Source: Alteromonadaceae bacterium | GTDB lineage: Bacteria > Pseudomonadota > Gammaproteobacteria > Enterobacterales > Alteromonadaceae | Assembly (NCBI GenBank): GCA_013373625.1 | Contig: JABXHM010000013.1 | Span: 1 to 48,918 of the forward strand | DNA: 48,918 nt | Reading direction: 5' to 3' | Shown here: positions 8,472 to 17,004 of the stretch, in pieces | Layout of the letters: each line of letters opens with the position of its first letter | Numbering within the stretch: the stretch's first letter is position 1 | Position numbers and translations under genes: made by a program | Notes under the pieces: generated by a model | Told to the model about the DNA's origin: nothing | The model's input: only the letters and a program-made list of their open reading frames with translations | Database searches by the model: none

Positions 8472-9941
8472 TTAAATCGTATATTTATATACCAACGCGG
8501 GATACAGTTGATGTAAAAAATGCTGTTTACGACGTTTAAACACACTAGCTAAAACTAAAAATATCAGCATGTAAAGACAAAAGCCTATACTACTTGCTGT
8601 TACCAGAACAAAAATTGGATTCATGCCCTGCAATATTGGATTGATAATGGTTAACCCCACATACATTATTGCTGTTGGAATTATATTCACAATCAGTACT
8701 GAAAAAACTTTTAACCATGAGACATTTAAAAAAATATTAGCCAGCCATACCATAAACAGGAAAGACATTATCGCGACAAATATTCTCAACTCGACAAATG
8801 ACGTTAGGCTTGATGGCTGCAACAATATAACTGAACTAACAATAGCAATTATTCCAAAGATATCATTAAACACGCCATAACCAGATTTCCCTTTGAAGTC
8901 GTAGAGATTAAAAAGCAAAGGCTGAGTGATGAATGGCAGCATTAAGAATCCGAGGATGCCAATGAATGGAATCACGTCAATCCACTTGTCTCCTAAAACT
9001 ACCAAAGTAAAAGGTTCGGACAAGATATATAGACCTATTATTGCTGGCAGTATCAGTGATAGGCACATAAAAAGCATTTGGTAAAACTTCATTTCAAGCA
9101 CATTGAAGTCTCTGCTCTGCTTTGAAGAGGCAGAGAAAAATGGTTGCATTACTGGTGTTATAACTTCGGTTTGTGGCATGATTGCAAATGTTCTGGCAAT
9201 ATTGAACTTGCCAGCAGCAGAGGAACCAAAAAATTGGCCAACAATCAGTAGATCCAACTGAGAGCGCAAATAACCAAGAATATTTCTTAGAAAGAGATGA
9301 TTTGAAACCGTAAACATAGCACGGTCTATTTTTAATGAGAATTTAGGTCGGTATTTAGAAATACGATAGCTAAATAACGTACTAAATGCAGCATTAGTCA
9401 TTGCACCTAATACTAGTGCCATATAGTTCTTTAAGATAAAAGCGGAGAGTACCGTTACAGTAAAGCTGCCAATTTTGGCAATTACGCCAAGTTTTGCAGA
9501 CTGTTTAAAGCTTACGCTCTTCTCAAAATTTATCATTCCTACATTTTGAAACATCGATATCAATTGGACGACCGCAAGAAGCCTAATCACCAGTGTTATA
9601 TTTTTGTCCCCCCATAGATTCGCTATAAAAGGAGCTATTAACACCATTCCAATGACAACAATTAAGCGAAGAATAATATTAATGGTCCAGGCTGAATTGA
9701 GGTCATTATCACAAATATCTGGTTTTAGTATTAAATATCTGTAAACACCAATGTCAGAGAGTACTTTTCCCAATCCTATAACCATGGTCGCAATAGCAAC
9801 TAATCCAAAGTCTTCTGGATCTAATAACCTTACTATTATCAATGTGCTGATAACGCCCAGTCCCCGAACCACAAATTTACCGAACATGTTCCATAAATAC
9901 GCGATCCCCAAGGCCCGTTTAAAGTCAAAAGTTTCCGTCAT
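8472..9941 (-). CDS. Wzx-like polysaccharide flippase (MOP/PST family)
   Basis: 489 residues from ATG 9941, chosen because it forms an ATGA overlap with the ligase stop; a TTG nine bases earlier lies too close to the ribosome site. The protein has about 12-14 hydrophobic segments. Its N-terminal region (GKFVVRGLGVISTLIIVRLLD..FGLVAIA) is the hallmark of lipopolysaccharide/teichuronic-acid flippases of the MOP superfamily (WzxC/RfbX type). It should move the lipid-linked repeat unit across the inner membrane for polymerisation. It is the last gene of the long minus-strand run and is AT-rich, as flippases in variable polysaccharide loci often are. Confidence 0.9.
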   Translation of the reverse strand: MTETFDFKRALGIAYLWNMFGKFVVRGLGVISTLIIVRLLDPEDFGLVAIATMVIGLGKVLSDIGVYRYLILKPDICDNDLNSAWTINIILRLIVVIGMVLIAPFIANLWGDKNITLVIRLLAVVQLISMFQNVGMINFEKSVSFKQSAKLGVIAKIGSFTVTVLSAFILKNYMALVLGAMTNAAFSTLFSYRISKYRPKFSLKIDRAMFTVSNHLFLRNILGYLRSQLDLLIVGQFFGSSAAGKFNIARTFAIMPQTEVITPVMQPFFSASSKQSRDFNVLEMKFYQMLFMCLSLILPAIIGLYILSEPFTLVVLGDKWIDVIPFIGILGFLMLPFITQPLLFNLYDFKGKSGYGVFNDIFGIIAIVSSVILLQPSSLTSFVELRIFVAIMSFLFMVWLANIFLNVSWLKVFSVLIVNIIPTAIMYVGLTIINPILQGMNPIFVLVTASSIGFCLYMLIFLVLASVFKRRKQHFLHQLYPALVYKYTI

Positions 9942-11251
9942 TGGCTCCAACCTTTGGCTAGTCTGGCATTTTTCATAGTAGGGCTACTGGTGTTTACTTT
10001 TGCCGGTATCCAAAGCACAATACTGAGTCCAACCAACATAATAAACACCTCATTGTAGGCAGCACTTAAGGCAGCGCCAGCAGTGGCAAACGCTAAAATA
10101 GACAGCATCATAAAGCGACCTATCTCAATCCGCCATTTATCTGCATGGGTAAGTCTCTTAATCTGATCAAACCTACGATAGGTAAAAAACAGCAGAGTTA
10201 AATAGAAAAAGAACCCTACAAAGCCTAAATCGCCAAGCACCTGAAAGTAGATACTGTGAGCAACGTGAATGGTTTGCGGCTCGGGAGTGGGTATAAAGCT
10301 GACCATTTGGAAATTTGACACCAAATGATTCCAGGTTGGACCATAAGAAGCCGCATCAAACCCACCGCCAAATACAGGATTTTGCACTGCGAGAATTATT
10401 GCCAATTTCCAGGAAATTACTCTTCCTATAAAAGATCCATCCTCATTGGCTGACTTAATCGTTTCCATCCTTTCAAACCAGGCATCATCCACTATTTGAA
10501 GTCCAACTGCGATCACGACTAATGCTAAAATAGCGATAGGAATCTTTTTGTTGCTCTTAAGAAAAAAGTAACCTGACAGTACTAATAAACCTAAGAATCC
10601 GCCACGGGAGTCGGAACCAAGCACAAATAAAACACTAAAGAATATGAGTCCTAATATACCCAACTTAAAAACAATAAACTGTTTATACTGAGTGAACAGA
10701 TAAAACAACATGGGTAAACACATAAGTGTTGCTAACGCTGATAGGTTGTTGTCATTAAAAGTGGGCGTAATACCGTAAATGACATGTCCACCGCCCGACA
10801 AAAGGTACTTAATGCCTTCCATCGTAGCTCGCGCTGAGATGGATAATGCACACGCCCACATTAGCGCATCTACATGGACTTTTTTCCTGACAATGAGCAC
10901 AACAAAGAAAAGAAATACACATGATTTTAGTAAGTACTCCCACTCTCTCCAAACATGTGCGTCGTAACCAATATTGAATAAACTGGAGAAAGTTGCGTGT
11001 ATAAAAAAAACAATTACCAGTATGAATAAACCTGAGCTTTTAAAACTGGCTTTGTTTTTACTGATCAAATAACTGCACATAGTGACGATGGCAAAAAGAA
11101 AGTTCCACTTAACCGTAGTTGCTGAGCCATACCCCCAAACACTAACCGGTACCAGTGAAGACCAAAACCATAGCGCCAGGCCAATATAAGGTCGTTTAAA
11201 ACTTGCATAGATAAGGTATGGCAGCAATGCCAACAAAATCAAATCACGCAT
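9938..11251 (-). CDS. O-antigen-ligase-like polymerase/ligase, exosortase A-associated
   Basis: 437 residues with about 10-12 hydrophobic segments and a long hydrophilic loop near 265-325 that carries the GGGFDAASYGPTWN and HVAHSIYFQVLGDLG motifs. The WaaL/Wzy superfamily places its catalytic residues in that loop. The start MRDLILLALLPYLIYASFKRPYIG matches my memory of TIGR03097 (probable O-glycosylation ligase of exosortase A loci). It is the best candidate for the EPS polymerase (Wzy function) because no other polymerase is seen. The ATG shares one base with the stop of a 28-residue ORF (TAATG), and its end overlaps the flippase by 4 bases. Confidence 0.85.
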   Translation of the reverse strand: MRDLILLALLPYLIYASFKRPYIGLALWFWSSLVPVSVWGYGSATTVKWNFLFAIVTMCSYLISKNKASFKSSGLFILVIVFFIHATFSSLFNIGYDAHVWREWEYLLKSCVFLFFVVLIVRKKVHVDALMWACALSISARATMEGIKYLLSGGGHVIYGITPTFNDNNLSALATLMCLPMLFYLFTQYKQFIVFKLGILGLIFFSVLFVLGSDSRGGFLGLLVLSGYFFLKSNKKIPIAILALVVIAVGLQIVDDAWFERMETIKSANEDGSFIGRVISWKLAIILAVQNPVFGGGFDAASYGPTWNHLVSNFQMVSFIPTPEPQTIHVAHSIYFQVLGDLGFVGFFFYLTLLFFTYRRFDQIKRLTHADKWRIEIGRFMMLSILAFATAGAALSAAYNEVFIMLVGLSIVLWIPAKVNTSSPTMKNARLAKGWSQ

Positions 11252-11337
11252 TAGTCATCGTCTTTCATTTTAAGCGCTTTCCAAATTAGAAAGGGCACCG
11301 CCACAAATACAGCAAGAAACACCATGTTATCCAGCAT
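11251..11337 (-). CDS. Small single-span membrane peptide (28 residues)
   Basis: The ORF reads MLDNMVFLAVFVAVPFLIWK followed by eight mostly charged residues (ALKMKDDD). It is one hydrophobic helix of about 15 residues with a charged C-terminal tail. Its TAA overlaps the ATG of the downstream ligase by one base (TAATG), the same arrangement seen between other genes of this operon. A GGAG ribosome site lies 12 bases before the ATG, which is a little far; the inner ATG at codon 5 is an alternative start. It fills an otherwise empty 104-base gap. I do not recognise a family. It may be a small partner of the ligase/polymerase or a leader ORF for translational coupling. Confidence 0.55.
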   Translation of the reverse strand: MLDNMVFLAVFVAVPFLIWKALKMKDDD

Positions 11338-11355
11338 AAGTTAATGCATCTCCAA

Positions 11356-12600
11356 TCAATGAGCGTTGTTGTCGGTTGTTATAGTTGCGTCATCTAAGGC
11401 AACAAAGGTTCCCTGAATCCGGTTCTTTGTTGCAATAACATTTGAAACACTACCTCTCGCCAGAACCCCAACAGTATTTAACAGCCAGTTATTGGCGACC
11501 ATTGTCTCAGCAGCCTTATTCAAATATATTGCCACGTCATTAGGACAATTTATAATGGTATTGTTCTTTATAACGCCCCCCTGATGTTCTACCCGGCAGT
11601 CTCCGCCATCGCAATATTGATTACCCGTCCCACCGCCACCTAAAGAGAGCCCTACTCTTATATCCGAATAGGCCAACGAGCGTAGCTCCCACTCACAGGC
11701 AACGAGGTTATTTTCAAAATGGCCATTGCTCCCACCGCCTTTCAAATACATTCCATAAGCGGTTTTGTCGCCACGTCTTTTTGCAAAATCAGCTACAAAG
11801 TTACCTACCACTAACCACTCATCCCCGCCTACCACATCCAACGGTGTAACCGGGTTTGGTGTGTCTCGTTGCCATTGATTATAAAACTGGTTGCTGATTA
11901 TTTTCACATTATCTGGAAACTGACGACTATCTTCATCAGTAAGTTGGAGACCATTGCTTTTTACATGTGCATTAAAATTCCTAAAGATATTATCCTGTAT
12001 AATGACATTGTCTGCATCACCCATTATGTGAATGGCGTGCTCGCATTCAGTATCAAAATCACAGCCACCCTGGAATTCAAACCCTTCAATAATCCAGTTT
12101 GCGCCTGATACCAGCAACGCTTCCTGAGTGCCAGACGTTAACAAGACATCACCTCTGGTCTGCGCCGCTAAAATGAATGGTCCGACTGTCCCATCAATCA
12201 TAGGGAGGATTAATGTCCGCTCAATCTCATATTCACCTGGTTGCATAAGGATTTTTGTTGGCGTTGACACTGCCGACAACGTTTCGCGCAATGTTTTAAT
12301 ACTATCTACCATGACGATATTTTCGACAGTTGCAGGTGAGTTGACTACAAAACGCCGCAATTCAGCAATCTGCGACTCATCAACGAATACAAATGTTTTA
12401 TCGGGAATAAGACTGACGGATGTGTCCATTACTTTTAATAACACATTAAACATCCCCTGGTTTTTAGGTATGTTTATTTCTGTGTATTTTTTTACATTGA
12501 TTTTAAATGCATACAGTTGGGCATGAAAAACGAAGCCACACGATAATATGGCAACAATACACACTATGGCCCCCACTAGCAGGAGGTTGCGCCGCTGCAT
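11356..12600 (-). CDS. Right-handed parallel beta-helix protein, membrane-anchored or secreted
   Basis: 414 residues. Residues 5-30 are strongly hydrophobic after MQRRN, acting as a signal anchor or signal peptide. From about residue 110 there is a parallel beta-helix of the pectate-lyase/chondroitinase-B kind: repeated short strands such as NVIIQDNIFRNF, VKIISNQFYN, LVVGNFVADF, GVIKNNTIINC and TMVANNWLLN with the regular Asn spacing of these coils. Cysteines near 180 and 332 may form disulfides, fitting the periplasm. Such folds in EPS loci are lyases, epimerases or acetylation-related proteins. I cannot place catalytic residues. It shares one base with the upstream gene (TAATG) and is followed by the 28-residue ORF. 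Confidence 0.7.
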   Translation of the reverse strand: MQRRNLLLVGAIVCIVAILSCGFVFHAQLYAFKINVKKYTEINIPKNQGMFNVLLKVMDTSVSLIPDKTFVFVDESQIAELRRFVVNSPATVENIVMVDSIKTLRETLSAVSTPTKILMQPGEYEIERTLILPMIDGTVGPFILAAQTRGDVLLTSGTQEALLVSGANWIIEGFEFQGGCDFDTECEHAIHIMGDADNVIIQDNIFRNFNAHVKSNGLQLTDEDSRQFPDNVKIISNQFYNQWQRDTPNPVTPLDVVGGDEWLVVGNFVADFAKRRGDKTAYGMYLKGGGSNGHFENNLVACEWELRSLAYSDIRVGLSLGGGGTGNQYCDGGDCRVEHQGGVIKNNTIINCPNDVAIYLNKAAETMVANNWLLNTVGVLARGSVSNVIATKNRIQGTFVALDDATITTDNNAH

Positions 12601-13613
12601 TACAGCGCCTTAAGTAAACGTAATGCAGGCAATGTACTAATATCAGGTATTCCCGGGCTCATCCTTGCTTCAGCGCGTGTTTCATACACAGTATTAAACT
12701 GCTTATGTTGAGCAATATCGATAATATTCTGCCCGATAATCGCATTATCGATTACGGTCAGCTCAATCGCCTGGTCGGCACTTTTAGGTAATGCCAGGAA
12801 TTCGTTGGCGTTGGGGCGCTCAAGTATAAAAATATTATTGTCGAGGCGAATACGATGTTGACGAGCGCGAGCCATTGTCTCTAATCCATAACCAAACAAT
12901 TGTCGATTTACAGTACTGGCTCCCTGAAAGACAACTGAGTTCGTTACGCTTAACTCGCCGCCATTCGGAATATCTACAGCACGACTGTTATTGCTGTCTA
13001 CAGAGCCTATCACCGAACTGGATATAACCGTCTTTTTCGCCCGTGACTTTACTTCATGCCCCTGATCTTTCGCGTTGATAATAGTGCTATGTCGTATAAT
13101 TAATTCATCATTCGCCGAATAAATGCCATGAGCCCGCCCTTTCAGGCCAAGGCGCTCCAAACGACTGAACTGAACTAAAAGACGTCCTGTATCTTTGCCT
13201 GAAAGTACACCTTGTTGGCTATCATGAAAATAGACATTGGACAGCGTTAAATTTTTACCTTGTTGTCGAACACAAGCGCCGTTGTTATCTCTTACAGCCA
13301 CACCGCTACATTCGATATTCTCTATGGTAACATTGTCGCCATTGACCACAAACGTTGCTTTTCTGTTCACCACGGCATCAACAAAATGAGTATTATCGCT
13401 GCCGCTTATCAACACATCATCATGATTTATGCTAATACCTTCCGAAAACATACCCGGCCCAAGGTATACTTTGCTGCCATCTCTAATACTGTTTTCGGCA
13501 TCCTTGGCTGATAAAAAGACAACACCATCTACTATCCATTCATTCTCAGCCAACTCAAAGCTGTAGCCGTGGATTGCAATCGAAAGTAATAATATAAAAC
13601 TAACTATTTTCAT
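12600..13613 (-). CDS. Secreted right-handed parallel beta-helix protein
   Basis: 337 residues with a clear signal peptide (MKIVSFILLLSIAIHGYSF, cleavage probably near residue 18-20). The rest is a beta-helix: GSKVYLGPGMFSEGISI opens the coil, then DDVLISGSDNTHF, DNVTIENIECSG, KNLTLSNVYFHDS, DELIIRHSTIINAKD and KKTVISSSVIGSVDS follow at regular spacing. This is the same general fold as the next gene but not a close copy. Periplasmic or extracellular polysaccharide binding or cleavage is the most likely role. It overlaps the upstream glycosyltransferase by 14 bases and the next gene by one base (TAATG). Confidence 0.7.
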   Translation of the reverse strand: MKIVSFILLLSIAIHGYSFELAENEWIVDGVVFLSAKDAENSIRDGSKVYLGPGMFSEGISINHDDVLISGSDNTHFVDAVVNRKATFVVNGDNVTIENIECSGVAVRDNNGACVRQQGKNLTLSNVYFHDSQQGVLSGKDTGRLLVQFSRLERLGLKGRAHGIYSANDELIIRHSTIINAKDQGHEVKSRAKKTVISSSVIGSVDSNNSRAVDIPNGGELSVTNSVVFQGASTVNRQLFGYGLETMARARQHRIRLDNNIFILERPNANEFLALPKSADQAIELTVIDNAIIGQNIIDIAQHKQFNTVYETRAEARMSPGIPDISTLPALRLLKAL

Positions 13614-14493
13614 CGAGTTCGTGCCTTATTTTTTTTCGGGCAAGATAATCAAAAAGCGTATCCAGACCTTTCCACCTCAATCCTGGTAGTTCAGTACGAA
13701 AAATATCATTGGCATATTCGGGCATGGCACTAAGCCCCTGCCTTTTTAACACTGGTACTATCGCATTTTGTTGCATAGCGCGTGTCGCATATCTCACTCT
13801 GCGTCTAAAGTACAACTTCATATCACCGTATGACAAGGGGTTTAGTCGTTCGTACTGAAAAACTGCGCTCTGGCATACTCCGCGACGCTCTAAAGGCTTA
13901 TCAGTGCCATCGCAAAGATTTGTGGCAGTTAAAAAACCAAGCATACTGTCGTCGCCAATTAATCCTTTTGGCAACTTTACCTTTTGGGCAATGAGGCGAT
14001 GCAAGAAATCCGTATTGAGTAAGTATAGGTTTCCCGTAAATTCATGATCACGAAGAAGCCTCTCCTGCCATTGGGTAGAATGCCTTCCACCGCCCCACGG
14101 AAATCCTGATATTGAATTGTAGTGAGGATGTTCATGATGAAACTCGACGATATTGTAAATAGCCAGATTGGCAAACGTCAGATCGCCATCAATAAACACG
14201 GGTAAAGCGCTGCCGTCATAATAATCATAAACAAAGCGGTTCCAGGTTTCAGACTTATCGCCATAAGTTAAATTTATTGCCTTGATGGCGGTGTTCTGTT
14301 TGGAAATCTTCTGAGCAATATTAAAAGAGGCATCCTCACAGCCATTGCACATGATAAATAATTCGTAATTCAGATCTCCACAAGCTGAAATCACACTTTG
14401 CACAGATTCAGCCAAAGTGGTGCCGAGATTATAAACAAACATACAAATTTGAACTTTATCCGTCCTTGCCGCTAGTCGCTTATCATTAACCAC
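13600..14493 (-). CDS. GT2-like glycosyltransferase
   Basis: 297 residues, starting with GTG at 14493; the nearby ATG is out of frame. It has a GT-A layout: VQICMFVYNLGTTLAESVQSV at 14-34, MCNGCEDAS around 48-56, and the DXD metal motif as D102-G-D104 in VFIDGDLTF. A GLIGDDSMLGF segment near residue 180 supplies the second acidic motif. The C-terminal part is basic (YFRRRVRYATR) and probably contacts the membrane. It is the first gene after a 136-base gap, so it may have its own promoter. It overlaps the following beta-helix gene by 14 bases. Donor sugar unknown. Confidence 0.75.
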   Translation of the reverse strand: MVNDKRLAARTDKVQICMFVYNLGTTLAESVQSVISACGDLNYELFIMCNGCEDASFNIAQKISKQNTAIKAINLTYGDKSETWNRFVYDYYDGSALPVFIDGDLTFANLAIYNIVEFHHEHPHYNSISGFPWGGGRHSTQWQERLLRDHEFTGNLYLLNTDFLHRLIAQKVKLPKGLIGDDSMLGFLTATNLCDGTDKPLERRGVCQSAVFQYERLNPLSYGDMKLYFRRRVRYATRAMQQNAIVPVLKRQGLSAMPEYANDIFRTELPGLRWKGLDTLFDYLARKKIRHELDENS

Positions 14494-14594
14494 TTTTATT
14501 TACTCTACTGTCACTGTGCATTTTTTCGCCACCAAGCGGAATAAGCTAACCTGACGTTCTCTTACTTAGTCACTTATTTGTCCGTTAAAAGAAT

Positions 14595-14631
14595 GACGCG
14601 CCCTCAAAGTCGAATAACTTTCGAGCGTGTC
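14595..14631 (-). terminator. Possible terminator or processing hairpin after the GT4 gene
   Basis: On the minus strand an imperfect stem, GACACGCTCGAAAG against CTTTGAGGGCGCGTC, starts at the TGA of the gene ending at 14630 and is followed by ATTCTTTTAA. The stem has mismatches and the T run is short, so termination may be partial. Confidence 0.4.
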
Positions 14632-15778
14632 AATTTAATTTATTTCGGTGCTCCTTAAACCAATCAACAATACAATCTGCATTATCAGACCAGCTTAAAC
14701 GTTTTTCGCTAATTGTCGCGATTGCATTATTTTGTAGCGACTTTCGCAATTCAGCATTCTCGATGAGTGTTTGAATTTGGGCTACCATTTGTGCGCCGTT
14801 GTTTTTTGCAAATAATAACGCATTGTAATCATGTACAAGTAACTCTTTAATATTCGGCGAATCAGGCGCAACTATGGCAAGTCCTTTAGCGAGGTATTCC
14901 AGTAGTTTCAGCGGAGAGGCCCATGGGGTTACAGCAGGCTGTAGCGCGATATCAATCTGATCTAACCAATATGGCATATCTTCTCTTGAGACCAAGCCTG
15001 TCGTCGTGAACGCATCAGCAAAACCCAGTGACTCAGCTTGCTCAATAAGGTCGTTTATGACCGGACCATCTCCCACAACCAAAAAGTGAATTTGCGGATT
15101 ATCCATGGCGGCTAGTTTGTTCATAACCTGATCAAGCTGATGCCACTCCCGACAAAAACCAACAAAGCCCACCACTATTTTATCGGAGAATTGCACTGCC
15201 CGGTGTTGTCGCTCCTGAGGCCCGAAAACCGCTCTGTCTACACCATTGGGAATCACTTTTATTTTGTTGTCAGTAACGCCTGCGTCACGAATATAATCAG
15301 CGAGCACCTCCGTTACCGGTAATACCCTGTCAGCATTACGCCAGGCATAGTATTCAGACCACTTCGCTAATCGTGCTAAAGTAATTCCGCCATATTGTTT
15401 TCGTTCATCATATAAAGGCGAGTTTACCTCTAGCTGTAACGGCAGTTTGAAAATCTTTTTTGCCCAAATGCCGGCCGGCAAAAATAAATTATACCGTTCG
15501 TAAATCACATCGGGGCGATGCCGCCTAATCGCTTTAACTAACTTAAAAAACACAAAAAAGGCGTAGGAAAATTCTAATAACTCAGAGATAAAACGCGGCA
15601 TTTTTGCGCGAATAACCGATACCCATCCACCATCGCTACCAAAATCGGTCTGCTCTGCTATTTTCGGCGCCACCATAATGACTTCATGCCCTTTGGCCCG
15701 CAATTGCGTAACAATGGCATCAATATGCACATATTGACCGTCTTTTGACGCCACACGATGATGATAGAGTATTTTCAT
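14630..15778 (-). CDS. GT4-family glycosyltransferase
   Basis: 382 residues with a full GT-B fold. The N-terminal acceptor domain begins MKILYHHRVASKDGQYVH. The donor domain has VIPNGVDRAVF near residue 175, VVGFVGFCREWHQLD near 205, VVGDGP near 235, and SPLKLLEYLAKGLAIVAPD near 305 in the EX7E region (E312 and the basic SPLK). It probably adds a sugar to the lipid-linked unit at the cytoplasmic face. The start overlaps the previous gene by 4 bases (ATGA). A hairpin lies directly at its stop codon. The donor sugar cannot be predicted; GDP-heptose is one candidate because hddC is two genes upstream. Confidence 0.88.
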   Translation of the reverse strand: MKILYHHRVASKDGQYVHIDAIVTQLRAKGHEVIMVAPKIAEQTDFGSDGGWVSVIRAKMPRFISELLEFSYAFFVFFKLVKAIRRHRPDVIYERYNLFLPAGIWAKKIFKLPLQLEVNSPLYDERKQYGGITLARLAKWSEYYAWRNADRVLPVTEVLADYIRDAGVTDNKIKVIPNGVDRAVFGPQERQHRAVQFSDKIVVGFVGFCREWHQLDQVMNKLAAMDNPQIHFLVVGDGPVINDLIEQAESLGFADAFTTTGLVSREDMPYWLDQIDIALQPAVTPWASPLKLLEYLAKGLAIVAPDSPNIKELLVHDYNALLFAKNNGAQMVAQIQTLIENAELRKSLQNNAIATISEKRLSWSDNADCIVDWFKEHRNKLN

Positions 15779-17004
15779 TGCTTACTTTCATCCCTGTCTT
15801 TAGGACTGCCAATAGCGCTAAAGATTTTATGCATACCGGTACAGGTATCCTGCCAGCTAAATTGCTCGGCATACTTCCGCACCGCTCTTCTATCGATATC
15901 CGACGACACTATATGCGTAATTCCCCGGGCAATATCATCGGCTGTGCGCTCTACCAGCACCCCTTGCGATGCTGGTTGCACCACTTCCGGGGTCCCCCAA
16001 ACTTTGGTGGCCACCACCGGCGTGCCCGACGCCATAGCCTCCAGCAGCACATTGGCCCAGCCCTCGCGACTCGATGCCAACACCAGGGCATCCGCTGCCA
16101 TCATCCACTGATTCAGTGTTGGCTGATCAACGCTGCCAAGAAATTTAACTCGCTCTGCCACGCCGAACCTCGCAGCCACTTGTTTTAATTTGGCGAGCTC
16201 AGGGCCATCACCGGCAATCACTAACCGTACATTATCAAGATGTTGTAATGCCTCAATAATTAAATGGTGCCCCTTGCGTTCAATTAACCAACCCACTGAC
16301 AAAACCAGCTTATCGTTAATTTGCTTTTGTGATTTCAACACTGCCTGTTGTGCATTATCTGAAGGAGAAAACAATTTAAGATCAACGCCATTTCTTAACA
16401 CGGTGACCCGCTCATCAGGCACACCCAGTGTAATCATTTCATCCTTCAGTGCCTGACATACTGCCATCATATGCGCAGCTTTTCTAAAAACCGGTTGCAG
16501 CATCTTCAGGGCTTTTGGATACTGCGGAATAAGGTTAATATCCGTGCCCCGTGCAGTGCAGGTAAAGGGAATGTTGAACTCTTCTGCCACCTGACAGATT
16601 GCCACGCCATCAGGGTAAAAATAATGGCCGTCAATCACATCAACAGTTTGCGTTTTTAGCAATTTACGCAAAACGCTTTGAATAGCCCATCGCATCATTC
16701 TTGGTGTTAGGTACATACCAATTTTAGGTACTACCAGATAGCGAGGGTGAAAAACAGTCATGCCGTCTATGACTTCTTTATCAGGTACACCTGCATATTT
16801 CGCGTACTCGCCAAACACATTATGCTTAAATGGAAACCAAGGCACCGGAGCAATCACAACAGCCTGCACATTGGGATAAGCTGCCAGGTAGTGTTTTAAG
16901 CGGGTCTTAACAAAAATACCATGCTTGGGATCATTTTTATTGGGGAACAGCGACGAAATGGTCACCATATTAATGGTCTTAGTTTGCAACGAACAACTCC
17001 GCAT
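15775..17004 (-). CDS. GT4-family glycosyltransferase
   Basis: 409 residues from ATG 17004; the inner ATG at 16968 (MVTISSLFPNKNDPKHGIFV) fits the usual start of the family better and would turn a 26-base overlap with hddC into a 10-base gap. GT-B fold: ISSLFPNKNDPKHGIF is the typical opening, followed by HYFYPDGVAI, VLRNGVDLKLFSP, LSVGWLIERKGHHLIIEAL, VIAGDGPE and the donor motif REGWANVLLEAMASGTPVVAT with its two glutamates. This subgroup (teichuronic-acid/WcaL-like) elongates polysaccharide repeat units. It overlaps the next GT4 gene by 4 bases. Confidence 0.9.
   Translation of the reverse strand: MRSCSLQTKTINMVTISSLFPNKNDPKHGIFVKTRLKHYLAAYPNVQAVVIAPVPWFPFKHNVFGEYAKYAGVPDKEVIDGMTVFHPRYLVVPKIGMYLTPRMMRWAIQSVLRKLLKTQTVDVIDGHYFYPDGVAICQVAEEFNIPFTCTARGTDINLIPQYPKALKMLQPVFRKAAHMMAVCQALKDEMITLGVPDERVTVLRNGVDLKLFSPSDNAQQAVLKSQKQINDKLVLSVGWLIERKGHHLIIEALQHLDNVRLVIAGDGPELAKLKQVAARFGVAERVKFLGSVDQPTLNQWMMAADALVLASSREGWANVLLEAMASGTPVVATKVWGTPEVVQPASQGVLVERTADDIARGITHIVSSDIDRRAVRKYAEQFSWQDTCTGMHKIFSAIGSPKDRDESKQ

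Noticed and set aside
8339..8545. 68-codon minus-strand frame at the convergent junction
   Set aside because: It overlaps the 3' end of the flippase gene in another frame, with no ribosome site and no family signature.
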